The translations under genes were made by a program, and so were the position numbers. Positions 25,527-33,903 of a stretch of DNA of 64,000 nt are shown here, in pieces. The stretch is from Streptomyces formicae (GTDB lineage Bacteria > Actinomycetota > Actinomycetes > Streptomycetales > Streptomycetaceae): the NCBI RefSeq assembly GCF_002556545.1, contig NZ_CP022685.1, positions 6,612,001 to 6,676,000 on the forward strand, in the 5' to 3' direction. The notes beneath the pieces were generated by a model that worked only from the letters and a program-made list of their open reading frames with translations, did no database searches and was not told the origin of the DNA. Position 1 is the first letter of the stretch; each line of letters begins with the position of its first letter.

Positions 25527-26495
25527 GTGAAGGGAACCGTGGGCGAGTTGGGGGAGTTCGGGCTCATCAGAGAGCTCACCTCCCGGCTCACCTCCACTCC
25601 GGCCGTACGGCTCGGTCCCGGCGATGACGCCGCGGTGGTGTCCGCCCCGGACCGCAGGGTCGTGGCGAGCACCGACATCCTCCTGGAAGGTCGGCACTTC
25701 CGCCGGGACTGGTCCACCGCGTACGACGTGGGCCGCAAGGCCGCGGCCCAGAACCTCGCGGACATCGCGGCCATGGGCGCCGTGCCCACCGCGCTGCTGC
25801 TCGGCCTCGTGGTGCCCGCCGAACTCCCCGCCAGCTGGCCCGTGGAGCTGATGGACGGCCTCAGGGACGAGTGCCAGGTCGCGGGCGCGGCCGTCGTCGG
25901 CGGCGACGTCGTACGCGGCGACACCATCACCGTCTCGATCACCGCGCTCGGCGATCTGCGCAACCACGAGCCGGTCACGCGCGCGGGCGCGCAGCCGGGC
26001 GACGTCGTCGCCGTGACGGGCTGGCTCGGCTGGTCCGCCGCCGGGCACGCCGTGCTCTCGCGCGGCTTCCGCTCGCCCCGCGCCTTCGTGGAGGCCCACC
26101 GCAGGCCGGAACCGCCCTACCACGCGGGCCCCGCGGCCGCCGGGCTCGGCGCCACCTCGATGACGGACGTCAGCGACGGCCTCATCGCCGACCTCGGGCA
26201 CATCGCCGACGCGAGCAAGGTGCGCATCGACATCCGCTCCGGTGACGTCGACGTGCCCTCCCAGATGAACGACATCGGTCAGGCCGTCGGCGTCGACCCG
26301 CTCCAGTGGGTGCTCAACGGCGGCGAGGACCACGCGATCGTGGCGACCTTCCCGCCGGACGTGAAGCTGCCCGCCCGCTGGAAGGTCATCGGCGAGGTTC
26401 TCAACCCCTCGGCGCTGCCCCTGGTGACCGTGGACGGCGCCCCGTGGACCAGCAAGGGCTGGGACCACTTCGGGGACAACGGGGACGCCGAGTGA
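25527..26495 (+). CDS. thiL: Thiamine-monophosphate kinase
   Basis: This 322-residue AIR-synthase-fold kinase phosphorylates thiamine monophosphate to thiamine pyrophosphate. Family motifs are [36 protein letters not shown] and [16 protein letters not shown] start. It overlaps thiD by 4 bases, so the two thiamine genes form one unit. Confidence 0.95.
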   Translation: MKGTVGELGEFGLIRELTSRLTSTPAVRLGPGDDAAVVSAPDRRVVASTDILLEGRHFRRDWSTAYDVGRKAAAQNLADIAAMGAVPTALLLGLVVPAELPASWPVELMDGLRDECQVAGAAVVGGDVVRGDTITVSITALGDLRNHEPVTRAGAQPGDVVAVTGWLGWSAAGHAVLSRGFRSPRAFVEAHRRPEPPYHAGPAAAGLGATSMTDVSDGLIADLGHIADASKVRIDIRSGDVDVPSQMNDIGQAVGVDPLQWVLNGGEDHAIVATFPPDVKLPARWKVIGEVLNPSALPLVTVDGAPWTSKGWDHFGDNGDAE

Positions 26496-27286
26496 GCGCG
26501 CCGCCCCGGGTGCTCACCGTCGCCGGATCCGACTCCGGAGGCGGCGCCGGCATCCAGGCCGACCTGAAGACGATGCTCGCCCTCGGCACCCACGGCATGA
26601 GCGTCGTCACCGCCGTCACCGCGCAGAACTCCCTTGGCGTGCAGGGCTTCTGGGAGCTGCCGGGCGAGGCGGTGCGGGCCCAGTACCGCAGCGTCGTCGA
26701 CGACATCGGCGTGCAGGCCGTGAAGACCGGGATGCTGGCATCGGCCGAACTGGTCGAGACCGTCGCCGAGTTGCTCGCGGGCACGGACGCGCCCGCGGTC
26801 GTCGACCCGGTGGGCGTCTCCAAGCACGGCGACTCGCTGCTCGCGTCCTCCGCCCTCGACTCCGTCCGTACGAAGCTGCTGCCGGTCGCCACGGTCGCCA
26901 CGCCCAACCTCGACGAGGTCGCCCAACTGACCGGCGTCCACGTCGAGTCGGAGGACGGGCTGCGCCGCGCGGCCGCCGCCGTCCTCGCGTACGGACCGAA
27001 GTGGGTGCTCATCAAGGGCGGCCACCTCCGCGGTGACGCGGTGGACCTGCTCACCGACGGCTCCGAGGAGCACGTGCTGCGCGCGCCGCGCCACGACAAC
27101 CGGCACACGCACGGCACGGGCTGCACGCTCGCCAGCGCGATCGCCGCGGAGCTGGCGAAGGGCCGGAGCGTCCCCGAGGCCGTCGCCGCGGCCAAGGAGT
27201 ACGTCACCGGGGCGATCGCGGCCGGGTTCGCACTCGGCGGCGGCATCGGCCCGGTGGATCACGGCTGGCGGTCCAGCCGGGCGTAG
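26492..27286 (+). CDS. thiD: Hydroxymethylpyrimidine / phosphomethylpyrimidine kinase
   Basis: This 264-residue ribokinase-fold enzyme phosphorylates the pyrimidine moiety of thiamine twice. Signatures are [17 protein letters not shown] at the start and the anion-hole/catalytic [18 protein letters not shown] near the end. The GTG start overlaps the thiL stop (GTGA). Its last 28 bases overlap the end of the convergent monooxygenase gene. Confidence 0.95.
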   Translation: MSAPPRVLTVAGSDSGGGAGIQADLKTMLALGTHGMSVVTAVTAQNSLGVQGFWELPGEAVRAQYRSVVDDIGVQAVKTGMLASAELVETVAELLAGTDAPAVVDPVGVSKHGDSLLASSALDSVRTKLLPVATVATPNLDEVAQLTGVHVESEDGLRRAAAAVLAYGPKWVLIKGGHLRGDAVDLLTDGSEEHVLRAPRHDNRHTHGTGCTLASAIAAELAKGRSVPEAVAAAKEYVTGAIAAGFALGGGIGPVDHGWRSSRA

Positions 27287-28512
27287 TCCTTGAGCGCGAT
27301 GTCGCTCGCGGCCTTCTCGGTGAGACGCTTGAAGAAGCCCGCCAGGAAACGGGAGCTGAGCACGCGGTACATCCGGTCCCGGGAGCGGATCTTCTTCTCG
27401 GTCGGCGGGGCGAGGAAGGGGCCCGCGTTGCCGGAGATCTTCTGGCAGCCCTTGGCGTAGTCGCGGACCTCCGCCTCGTACGCGGCGAAGGCGACGTGGT
27501 GGTCTCCCCGGGCGGCCGCGAGCTCACCGGCGAGGACGTACGCGCAGACCAGCGCGGTGCCGGTGCCGATGCCACCCATCGTGGCGCCGTACCCGGCGTC
27601 ACCGAGCAGGACCACACGGCCCCGCGAGAGCCGGTCGACGTGGATCTGGGCGATGGCGTCGAAGTACAGGTCCCCGGCGCTCTCCAGGCCGTCCAGGGCC
27701 CCCGCCGCGTGCCGCCAGCCGAGGTTCGCGAACCGGTCGGCGAGGATCTTCTTCTGCTGCTTGACGTCGTGCCGGTCGTAGTCGAGCCGCTCGGAGCCGA
27801 AGACCAGGCCGACGCCCGCCCTTGCCGGGTCGGCGCCGTAGTTGCTGAGCAGGAGGGTGCGGCCGGGTTCGCTGTAGATGCGGGCGGTGCGGTCCAGGCC
27901 GAGGTGGTTGGGGACGTCGAACCCCGCTACGTAGTAGCCGAGGAAGCGCAGGTACCGCGACTCGTCGCCGAAGGCCAGGCGGCGGGTGTGGGAGTGCAGC
28001 CCGTCGGCGCCGACGACGAGGTCGAAGCGGCGGGGAGCGCCGTGGTCGAAGGTGACGGCGACGCCTTCGGAGTCCTCGGTCAGCGAGGCGACGGAGTCCC
28101 CGAAGACGTACTCCACCCGGTCCCGGGTGCGCTCGTGGAGGATCTTGGAGAGCTCGCCGCGGAAGATCTCCACGTCACCGCTCATCAGGAACGCGGGCAG
28201 GTCCACCCGCTCCGTGTCGTCGGCCTCGACGAGGATCTGGCGACCCATGTGCGTCTGCCTGCGGTGGACCTCGTCCCAGATGCCCATGCGGCGCAGTACG
28301 GTGCGGTGCGCGTCACCCCGGAAGTCGACGGCGAAGCCGCCCTCGCGCAGAGCGGGCGCCTTCTCCACGACGGTGACGCGCGCTCCGTAGCGGGCCAGCC
28401 AGAGGGCGAGCGCGGGGCCCGCGACGCTCGCCCCGGAGATCAGGACGTTCAGGTGGGCGAGGCTGTGGGCGGCGGTCGGTGTCTGGCTCTTCGTACTCGT
28501 CGATGTCGTCAT
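27259..28512 (-). CDS. FAD-dependent monooxygenase (PHBH/TetX type)
   Basis: This 417-residue class A flavin monooxygenase has the Rossmann GxSxxG ([11 protein letters not shown]), the DG motif ([13 protein letters not shown]) and the GD motif (VVLLGDAGY) in order. The family hydroxylates aromatics and inactivates tetracyclines and other antibiotics. The substrate is unknown. It follows the SARP-type regulator by 35 bases on the same strand. Its convergent 28-base overlap with thiD suggests it was placed here secondarily. Confidence 0.9.
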   Translation of the reverse strand: MTTSTSTKSQTPTAAHSLAHLNVLISGASVAGPALALWLARYGARVTVVEKAPALREGGFAVDFRGDAHRTVLRRMGIWDEVHRRQTHMGRQILVEADDTERVDLPAFLMSGDVEIFRGELSKILHERTRDRVEYVFGDSVASLTEDSEGVAVTFDHGAPRRFDLVVGADGLHSHTRRLAFGDESRYLRFLGYYVAGFDVPNHLGLDRTARIYSEPGRTLLLSNYGADPARAGVGLVFGSERLDYDRHDVKQQKKILADRFANLGWRHAAGALDGLESAGDLYFDAIAQIHVDRLSRGRVVLLGDAGYGATMGGIGTGTALVCAYVLAGELAAARGDHHVAFAAYEAEVRDYAKGCQKISGNAGPFLAPPTEKKIRSRDRMYRVLSSRFLAGFFKRLTEKAASDIALKDYARLDRQP

Positions 28513-28547
28513 GCAGGGAAGCGTCGGGGGAGGCGCTGACCGTTCGC

Positions 28548-31500
28548 CTACCGTTGGCTGACCGCCGCTGACCGAAGGCGCCTGCCCTGCTCGAAGGCGC
28601 TCGCGTAGCGCTGCGGGGAGAGCCGCGCGCGGGCCGCGTCCGCGACGCCCACGACGTCGGGGTCACCGGCGATCGCCGTGCCGCGCAGGCCGTGCGCGGC
28701 CCCGAGGAGCCGGGCGGACTCCTCGGGGTCCGTGGCGACGGCCGCCAGTGCCTCGGCCACGTCGGCGCGTTCACCGGTGTCCGAGGCCAGGACGCGGGCC
28801 TGCTCGAACCAGTCGGCGGCCTCTTCGGCACGGGACTCCGCGAGCGCGGCGCGGCCCAGGCCCACGAGCGTCCGCACGCTCTGCCCGAGGCTGAACCAGT
28901 TGGCGGCGTACGCCTGAAGGGCCGCTTCGTAGTGCTCACGCGCGCGTGCCGTGTCCCCACGGCGCCGGGCCACGTCACCGAGCCCGCGCAGCGCCGTCGC
29001 CACCTTGTCGGGGACGCCCGCGGTGCGGGCCAGGTCGGCGGCGCGCGTGTAGTGGGCGGCGGCCTCCGCGAGATCGCCCCGGTACAGCAGGACCGTGGCC
29101 CGCTGGTGCAGCAGATCGGCGGTCTCCTCGGGGGCCGCCAACTCGCCGACGTGCGCGAGACCTTCGTCGAGCAGGCCGATGGCCAGGTCCCGCTCGCCAC
29201 GCCAGTGCGCGAACATCGCCAGCGGATCCAGGCAGTTGGCCATGCCCCAGCGGTCCCCGGTCTCCCTGAACCCGGCGAGGGCCCGCGCGAACGCCGCGTC
29301 CGCCGCGTCGGGACGGCCCGCGAACTGCTCCTGGAAGCCCAGGCCGAGATCGAGCAGCGCCACTCCCCAGGGATGGTCGCCGACCTGCGCGCGCACGCGG
29401 GCGCTCTCGCTGTGCGCGGGCCCGCCCGTCACCGACCACTGCACGATCAGGTGCGGCAGTCTGAGCGGACCTTCGAGTCCGGCGACGAGACGGTCGGCGT
29501 GGGCCAGGCGCGCCGGTTCCGAGGGGTCGGCGCCGTCGCCCGCGAGCGTGTTGATCACGCACAGGACGTACTCCTCGGCCAGGCCCTCGGGCGGCTCCTG
29601 GCCGACCGCGTCCAGGAGTTCGACGGCACGCGCCGTCCGCTCCCCGTTCAGGCCCCGCAGCCGCCAGAACCAGGAGAGGGCGGCCAGCAGCCGCAGGCCG
29701 CCGCGTGGATCGGAGTGGGTCAGCCTGCGCAGCGCCGCGTCCAGGTTGCCGCGCTCGGCGGAGAGCCGGGCCAGCCACGGCAGTTGGTCCCCGCCGCGCA
29801 GCATCGGCTCGGCCCGCTCCGCCAGGGCCAGGAAGTACGCGGCGTGCGCGTCCCGCAGCCGGTCCTCCTCGCCCGCGTCGGCGAGCTGCCCGGCGCAGAA
29901 CGCGTGGATGGTCCTGAGCATGCCGTAGCGCCCGTCGACCACGTCGAGGAACGACTTCTCCGCGAGGGAGGCGAGCAGGTCCTCCGGGTACGGGATCCCG
30001 CAGACGGCCTCCACCGCGTCGAGCGTCGCTCCCGAGGGGAACACCGTCAGACGGCGGGCGAGCTCCCGCTCCTCGTCCGCCAGCAGCTCCCAGCTCCACT
30101 CGACGACCGCGCGCAGCGTGCGGTGCCGGGGCGCCTTCGTGCGATCGCCGCGCGAGAGCACCCGGAAGCGGTCGCCGAGCCGCGCGGCGAGCTCGTCCAG
30201 GGTGAGCGTGCGCAGCCGGGCCGCGGCCAGCTCGATGGCGAGCGGAAGCCCGTCGAGGGTCGCGCAGATCTCGTCGGTGAGACGCCGCCGGTGCTCGTCG
30301 TCGGCGTCCGCCCGATCGGGCCGTACGGCGGCCGCCCGGTCGGCGAAGAGCCTGGCCGCGGGCCCGGCGGCGAGCGGCGGCACCGGGCACAGGACCTCCC
30401 CGGTGATGCCGAGCGCCTCGCGGCTGGTGGCGAGGACCCGCACCCCGGGGCAGTCGGCGAGCAGCAGCCCGGCCACCTCGGCCGCCGCGTCGACGAGGTG
30501 CTCGCAGTTGTCCAGGACGAGCAGCACCGCACGCCCGTGCAGCGCGGACAGCAGCCGCTCGGTGGCGGCACCGCCCGGCGCGTGCAGACCGTCCCGCACC
30601 CCGAGCGCGGTCAGGATCGCGTACGGCACCTGGGCCCCGTCGGCGAGCGGCGCGAGCTCCACGAAGCAGACGTCCGGCAGGGTCCGCGCGGCCTCGACGG
30701 CGAGCCGCGTCTTGCCCGCGCCGCCGGGCCCGGTGAGCGTCACCAGGCGGGCGTCCGCGAGGAGCGCGCCGATCCTGGCGAGCTCGTCGGCCCGCCCGAC
30801 GAACCGCGTCAGCTGCGCGGGCACGCCCCGCTGCCTGGCGGGCTCCTGCCCCCGAAGCAGCTCCAGGTGGAGCGCGGACAGCTCGGCGGAGGGATCGGTG
30901 CCCAGGGCGTCGGCGAGCGCGCGCCGCGCCTCTTCGTAGACCGCGAGCGCCTCCGCGGGCCGCCCGCTCGCGTGCAGCGCCCGCATCAGCTGCCCGTACA
31001 GCCGCTCGCTCAGCGGCTGCCCGGAGAGCAGCTCCCGCAGTTCCGGTACGAGATCGGGGCCGCCGCCCAGCGCGAGATCGGCGTCGACCCTGTCCTGCAC
31101 GGCGGCCAGGCGCATCTCGTCGAGGCGGGTGAGGAGGGCGGCGGCGTCCGGCAGATCGGCGAGCGGGCGGCCGCGCCACAGGCCCAGCGCCTCCCTCAGG
31201 AGTGCGGCGGCCCGCGCGTGATCACCGGAGCCGAGCAGCCGCCGCCCCTCGCGCGCGAGGGGCTCGAAGCGGTGGAGGTCGACGTCCTCGGGGGAGACCG
31301 CGAGGCGGTAACCGGTGGGGACCGCCTCGATGTCCAGGGCGAGGCGCTTGCGGAGCCGGGAGACCTGGGACTGCAGGGCGTTCGCGGCGCCCGCGGGCGG
31401 CTCGTCCCCGTAGAGCCCGTCGGTCAGCCGCGCGAGGGGGACGGCGCGGCCCGCGTCCAGGAGCAGCAGCGTGAGCAACGCGCGGGGGCGCGGCCCTCCG

Positions 31501-31562
31501 GGGTCCAGCGGGGTGCCGTCGGGGGAGCGTACGTCGAGCGGGCCGAGGATGCCGAAGCGCAT
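28548..31562 (-). CDS. SARP-type regulator with NB-ARC ATPase and TPR domains (AfsR-like)
   Basis: This regulator of about 1004 residues has an N-terminal OmpR-type winged helix (to about 90) and a bacterial transcriptional activator domain (about 95-240). An NB-ARC-like ATPase follows, with P-loop GPGGAGKT (278-285), VLLVLDNCEHLVD as Walker B and GLPLAIELAAARL. The C-terminal half is TPR-like helical repeats. AfsR-like proteins activate secondary-metabolite genes. I start at ATG 31562 (MRFGILGPLDV), the usual beginning of this family. It probably controls the FAD monooxygenase downstream. Confidence 0.9.
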   Translation of the reverse strand: MRFGILGPLDVRSPDGTPLDPGGPRPRALLTLLLLDAGRAVPLARLTDGLYGDEPPAGAANALQSQVSRLRKRLALDIEAVPTGYRLAVSPEDVDLHRFEPLAREGRRLLGSGDHARAAALLREALGLWRGRPLADLPDAAALLTRLDEMRLAAVQDRVDADLALGGGPDLVPELRELLSGQPLSERLYGQLMRALHASGRPAEALAVYEEARRALADALGTDPSAELSALHLELLRGQEPARQRGVPAQLTRFVGRADELARIGALLADARLVTLTGPGGAGKTRLAVEAARTLPDVCFVELAPLADGAQVPYAILTALGVRDGLHAPGGAATERLLSALHGRAVLLVLDNCEHLVDAAAEVAGLLLADCPGVRVLATSREALGITGEVLCPVPPLAAGPAARLFADRAAAVRPDRADADDEHRRRLTDEICATLDGLPLAIELAAARLRTLTLDELAARLGDRFRVLSRGDRTKAPRHRTLRAVVEWSWELLADEERELARRLTVFPSGATLDAVEAVCGIPYPEDLLASLAEKSFLDVVDGRYGMLRTIHAFCAGQLADAGEEDRLRDAHAAYFLALAERAEPMLRGGDQLPWLARLSAERGNLDAALRRLTHSDPRGGLRLLAALSWFWRLRGLNGERTARAVELLDAVGQEPPEGLAEEYVLCVINTLAGDGADPSEPARLAHADRLVAGLEGPLRLPHLIVQWSVTGGPAHSESARVRAQVGDHPWGVALLDLGLGFQEQFAGRPDAADAAFARALAGFRETGDRWGMANCLDPLAMFAHWRGERDLAIGLLDEGLAHVGELAAPEETADLLHQRATVLLYRGDLAEAAAHYTRAADLARTAGVPDKVATALRGLGDVARRRGDTARAREHYEAALQAYAANWFSLGQSVRTLVGLGRAALAESRAEEAADWFEQARVLASDTGERADVAEALAAVATDPEESARLLGAAHGLRGTAIAGDPDVVGVADAARARLSPQRYASAFEQGRRLRSAAVSQR

Positions 31563-31615
31563 CCGCCAGATTCTGGCAGGCGCCACGCGCGCGTGGGGAC
31601 GGGCGTGCGGGCATA

Positions 31616-31647
31616 CGAAAAAGCCGGTCCCCCGAAGGGAACCGGCT
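31616..31647 (-). terminator. Terminator after rpmB
   Basis: AGCCGGT (31622-31628) pairs with ACCGGCT (31641-31647), with an inner CCC/GGG pair around the loop. On the minus strand it is followed by five T residues. It lies 34 bases after the rpmB stop and separates it from the SARP gene. Confidence 0.85.
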
Positions 31648-31680
31648 GATTCAGCAACCAGCTAGGTGGCCGCGCTGGCG

Positions 31681-31866
31681 TCAGCGCGAGACCTTGCCGG
31701 CCTTGATGCACGAGGTGCAAGCGTTGAGGCGCTTCGGCGTCCCGCTCACCACGGCACGCACACGCTGGATGTTCGGGTTCCAGCGACGGGGCGTACGGCG
31801 GTGCGAGTGCGAGATGTTGTTGCCGAAGCCCGGCCCCTTGCCGCAGACGTCGCAGTTGGCAGCCAC
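31681..31866 (-). CDS. rpmB: Ribosomal protein L28
   Basis: This 61-residue L28 is a component of the large ribosomal subunit. It has the zinc-ribbon form, with Cys at 5, 8, 50 and 53 (CDVC and CTSC), so it is the zinc-dependent paralogue. The GTG start is preceded by TTGGAGTGA. It is transcribed alone from a promoter at 31899-31928. Confidence 0.96.
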   Translation of the reverse strand: MAANCDVCGKGPGFGNNISHSHRRTPRRWNPNIQRVRAVVSGTPKRLNACTSCIKAGKVSR

Positions 31867-31898
31867 GGGTCACTCCAAAGACTTCAGATGCACTTACG

Positions 31899-31928
31899 GT
31901 TAAACCCGGCATGCCGGGATCAGTGCAA
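31899..31928 (-). promoter_or_regulatory. Candidate rpmB promoter with palindromic spacer
   Basis: On the minus strand, TTGCAC and TTTAAC are separated by 18 bases. The spacer contains a perfect 14-bp palindrome, CCCGGCATGCCGGG (31905-31918). A protein bound there would lie between the polymerase contacts. Confidence 0.5.
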
Positions 31929-32105
31929 TGATCGGGGTGGCGTTGCCAGGAGGAATGTCCCGATGAGTATCGGGCAACCGGAGCAGCATACAACGACTGC
32001 TTCGGTACAACGAAACTACCACGGTCCGCCCGGCCCCCGCCCCGGCCCCCGTGTTCACCCTGGGTCTACGCTGCGTCCATTCCGGATGGTCAAGGAGGCG
32101 AACAG

Positions 32106-33821
32106 GTGCCGCAGAACCTCGACGCGGTCGCGGTGCGCGCCTGGTCCCGACTGGCTCTGGACGCCCTCGGCAGGGCCCGCGAGGAGATCGACTCGATCAA
32201 CGTCTATCCCGTCGCGGACGGGGACACGGGAACGAACCTCTATCTGACCGTGGAATCGGCCTCCCAGGCGGTCGACGCCGTGTTCACCGGCCACGAACCG
32301 GCCCTCCCCTCGCTGGCCGAGACCGTGCGCGCGATGGCCCACGGAGCGCTCATCGGGGCCCGCGGGAACTCGGGCACGATCCTGTCGCAGCTGCTCCGGG
32401 GCATGGCGCAGGTGATCGGCGGAGCCGAGGGCGAAGGCGACGACCTCGGGGCGGAGCAGACCGGGGACCGTGAGGCAGATCACGTCGACGGGTACACCCT
32501 GGAGCGCGCGCTGCGGCAGGCCGCCGAGTCCGCCTACCAGGCGGTCGCCCACCCGGTGGAGGGCACCGTCCTGACGGTGGCCACCGCGGCGGCCGACGCG
32601 GCGGCCACCGCCGAAGGGGACTGCGAGGCGGTGGCCAGGGCGGCGTACGAAGGGGCACGCGCGGCCCTGGACGCGACGCCGGGACAGCTCGCGGTGCTCG
32701 GCCGCGCGGGAGTGGTCGACGCGGGCGGCAGCGGACTCGTCGCGGTCCTGGGGGCGCTGGTGGGCGCCCTGGCGGGGGAGACGGTGGGGCGCAGGGGCGC
32801 GGTGCCCAAGGGGGCGGCCGCCAAGAGCGCGGTATCCAGGAGCGGCGGCGGCCACGCACGCGTGGAGCCCGTCGAGTGCGACGACCCGCCGGTGGAGGAG
32901 GGCGGCCCCGCCTTCGAGGTGATCTACCTCCTGGAGGCGGAGGACGCGGCCGTCGCCCGGCTGCGGACCCGCCTCGACCGGCTCGGAGACTCGCTCGTCG
33001 TGGTCGGCGGCGACGGCCTGTGGAACGTCCACGTCCATGTGGACGACGCGGGTGCGGCCGTTGAGGCGGGCGTGGAGGCGGGCCGCCCGCACCGCATCCG
33101 GATCACCCACTTCGGAGTGGGCGACGCGCACACCACCCCCCAGCCGCCCCGGGAGCGCGCGCAGCGGGCCATCGTCGCCGTCGTGCCGGGAGAGGGCCTC
33201 GCGGGCCTCTACGCGGAGGCGGGGGCGACCACCGTGCCCACGCGCGTGGGGGAGCCGCCCGCCAGCGGTGAACTCGTCGACGCGATCCGCCGCGCCCACG
33301 CGCGCGAGGTGGTGCTCCTGCCCAACGACGCCGAGCTGCGGCACACCGCGGCCGCGGCGGCCGCCCAGGCCCGCACGGAGGGCGTGCGCGTCGCGCTGAT
33401 CCCCACGCGCTCGGCGGTCCAGGGCATCGCGGCGCTGGCCGTGCACGAGCCGGACCGGCGCTTCGACGAGGACGTCGTCGCCATGACGTCGGCGGCCGGC
33501 GCGACCCGGTACGGCGAACTGTCCGTCGCCGAGCGGCAGTCGTGGACCATGGCGGGCATCTGCCAGGCCGGTGACGTCCTCGGCCTGATCGACGGCGACG
33601 TCGCGGTGATCGGCTCGGAGGTCGCGCGCACCGCCGCGGGCGTCTTGGACCGGATGCTGTCGGCGGGCGGCGAGATGGTCACGCTCGTGCTGGGCGAATC
33701 CGTGCCCGACACCGTCGCGGAGCATCTGGAGAAGCACGTGCGCGAGGCGTATCTGGCCGTCGACACCGTGGTCTACCGCGGCGGCCGCCAGTCGGCGCTG
33801 CTGCTGATCGGCGTGGAGTAG
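32106..33821 (+). CDS. DhaL/DAK2-domain protein, FakA (YloV)-like
   Basis: This 571-residue protein has an N-terminal DhaL ADP/ATP-binding domain with the signature NVYPVADGDTGTN and HGALIGARGNSGTILSQ. A C-terminal EDD/DegV-partner-like domain follows (VVAVVPGEGLAGLY, then YRGGRQSALLLIG). The architecture is that of FakA, the kinase that phosphorylates fatty acids carried by FakB. The GTG has an AAGGAGG ribosome site. In many actinobacteria it precedes recG, as here. Confidence 0.88.
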   Translation: MPQNLDAVAVRAWSRLALDALGRAREEIDSINVYPVADGDTGTNLYLTVESASQAVDAVFTGHEPALPSLAETVRAMAHGALIGARGNSGTILSQLLRGMAQVIGGAEGEGDDLGAEQTGDREADHVDGYTLERALRQAAESAYQAVAHPVEGTVLTVATAAADAAATAEGDCEAVARAAYEGARAALDATPGQLAVLGRAGVVDAGGSGLVAVLGALVGALAGETVGRRGAVPKGAAAKSAVSRSGGGHARVEPVECDDPPVEEGGPAFEVIYLLEAEDAAVARLRTRLDRLGDSLVVVGGDGLWNVHVHVDDAGAAVEAGVEAGRPHRIRITHFGVGDAHTTPQPPRERAQRAIVAVVPGEGLAGLYAEAGATTVPTRVGEPPASGELVDAIRRAHAREVVLLPNDAELRHTAAAAAAQARTEGVRVALIPTRSAVQGIAALAVHEPDRRFDEDVVAMTSAAGATRYGELSVAERQSWTMAGICQAGDVLGLIDGDVAVIGSEVARTAAGVLDRMLSAGGEMVTLVLGESVPDTVAEHLEKHVREAYLAVDTVVYRGGRQSALLLIGVE

Positions 33822-33903
33822 CGCCCCGCTCACGTCCCCGGATCCGGCGGACGTACGCGGGATTCGGGGGACGTACGGCGGATTGTCAGTGCCGTGGTGT
33901 GCA

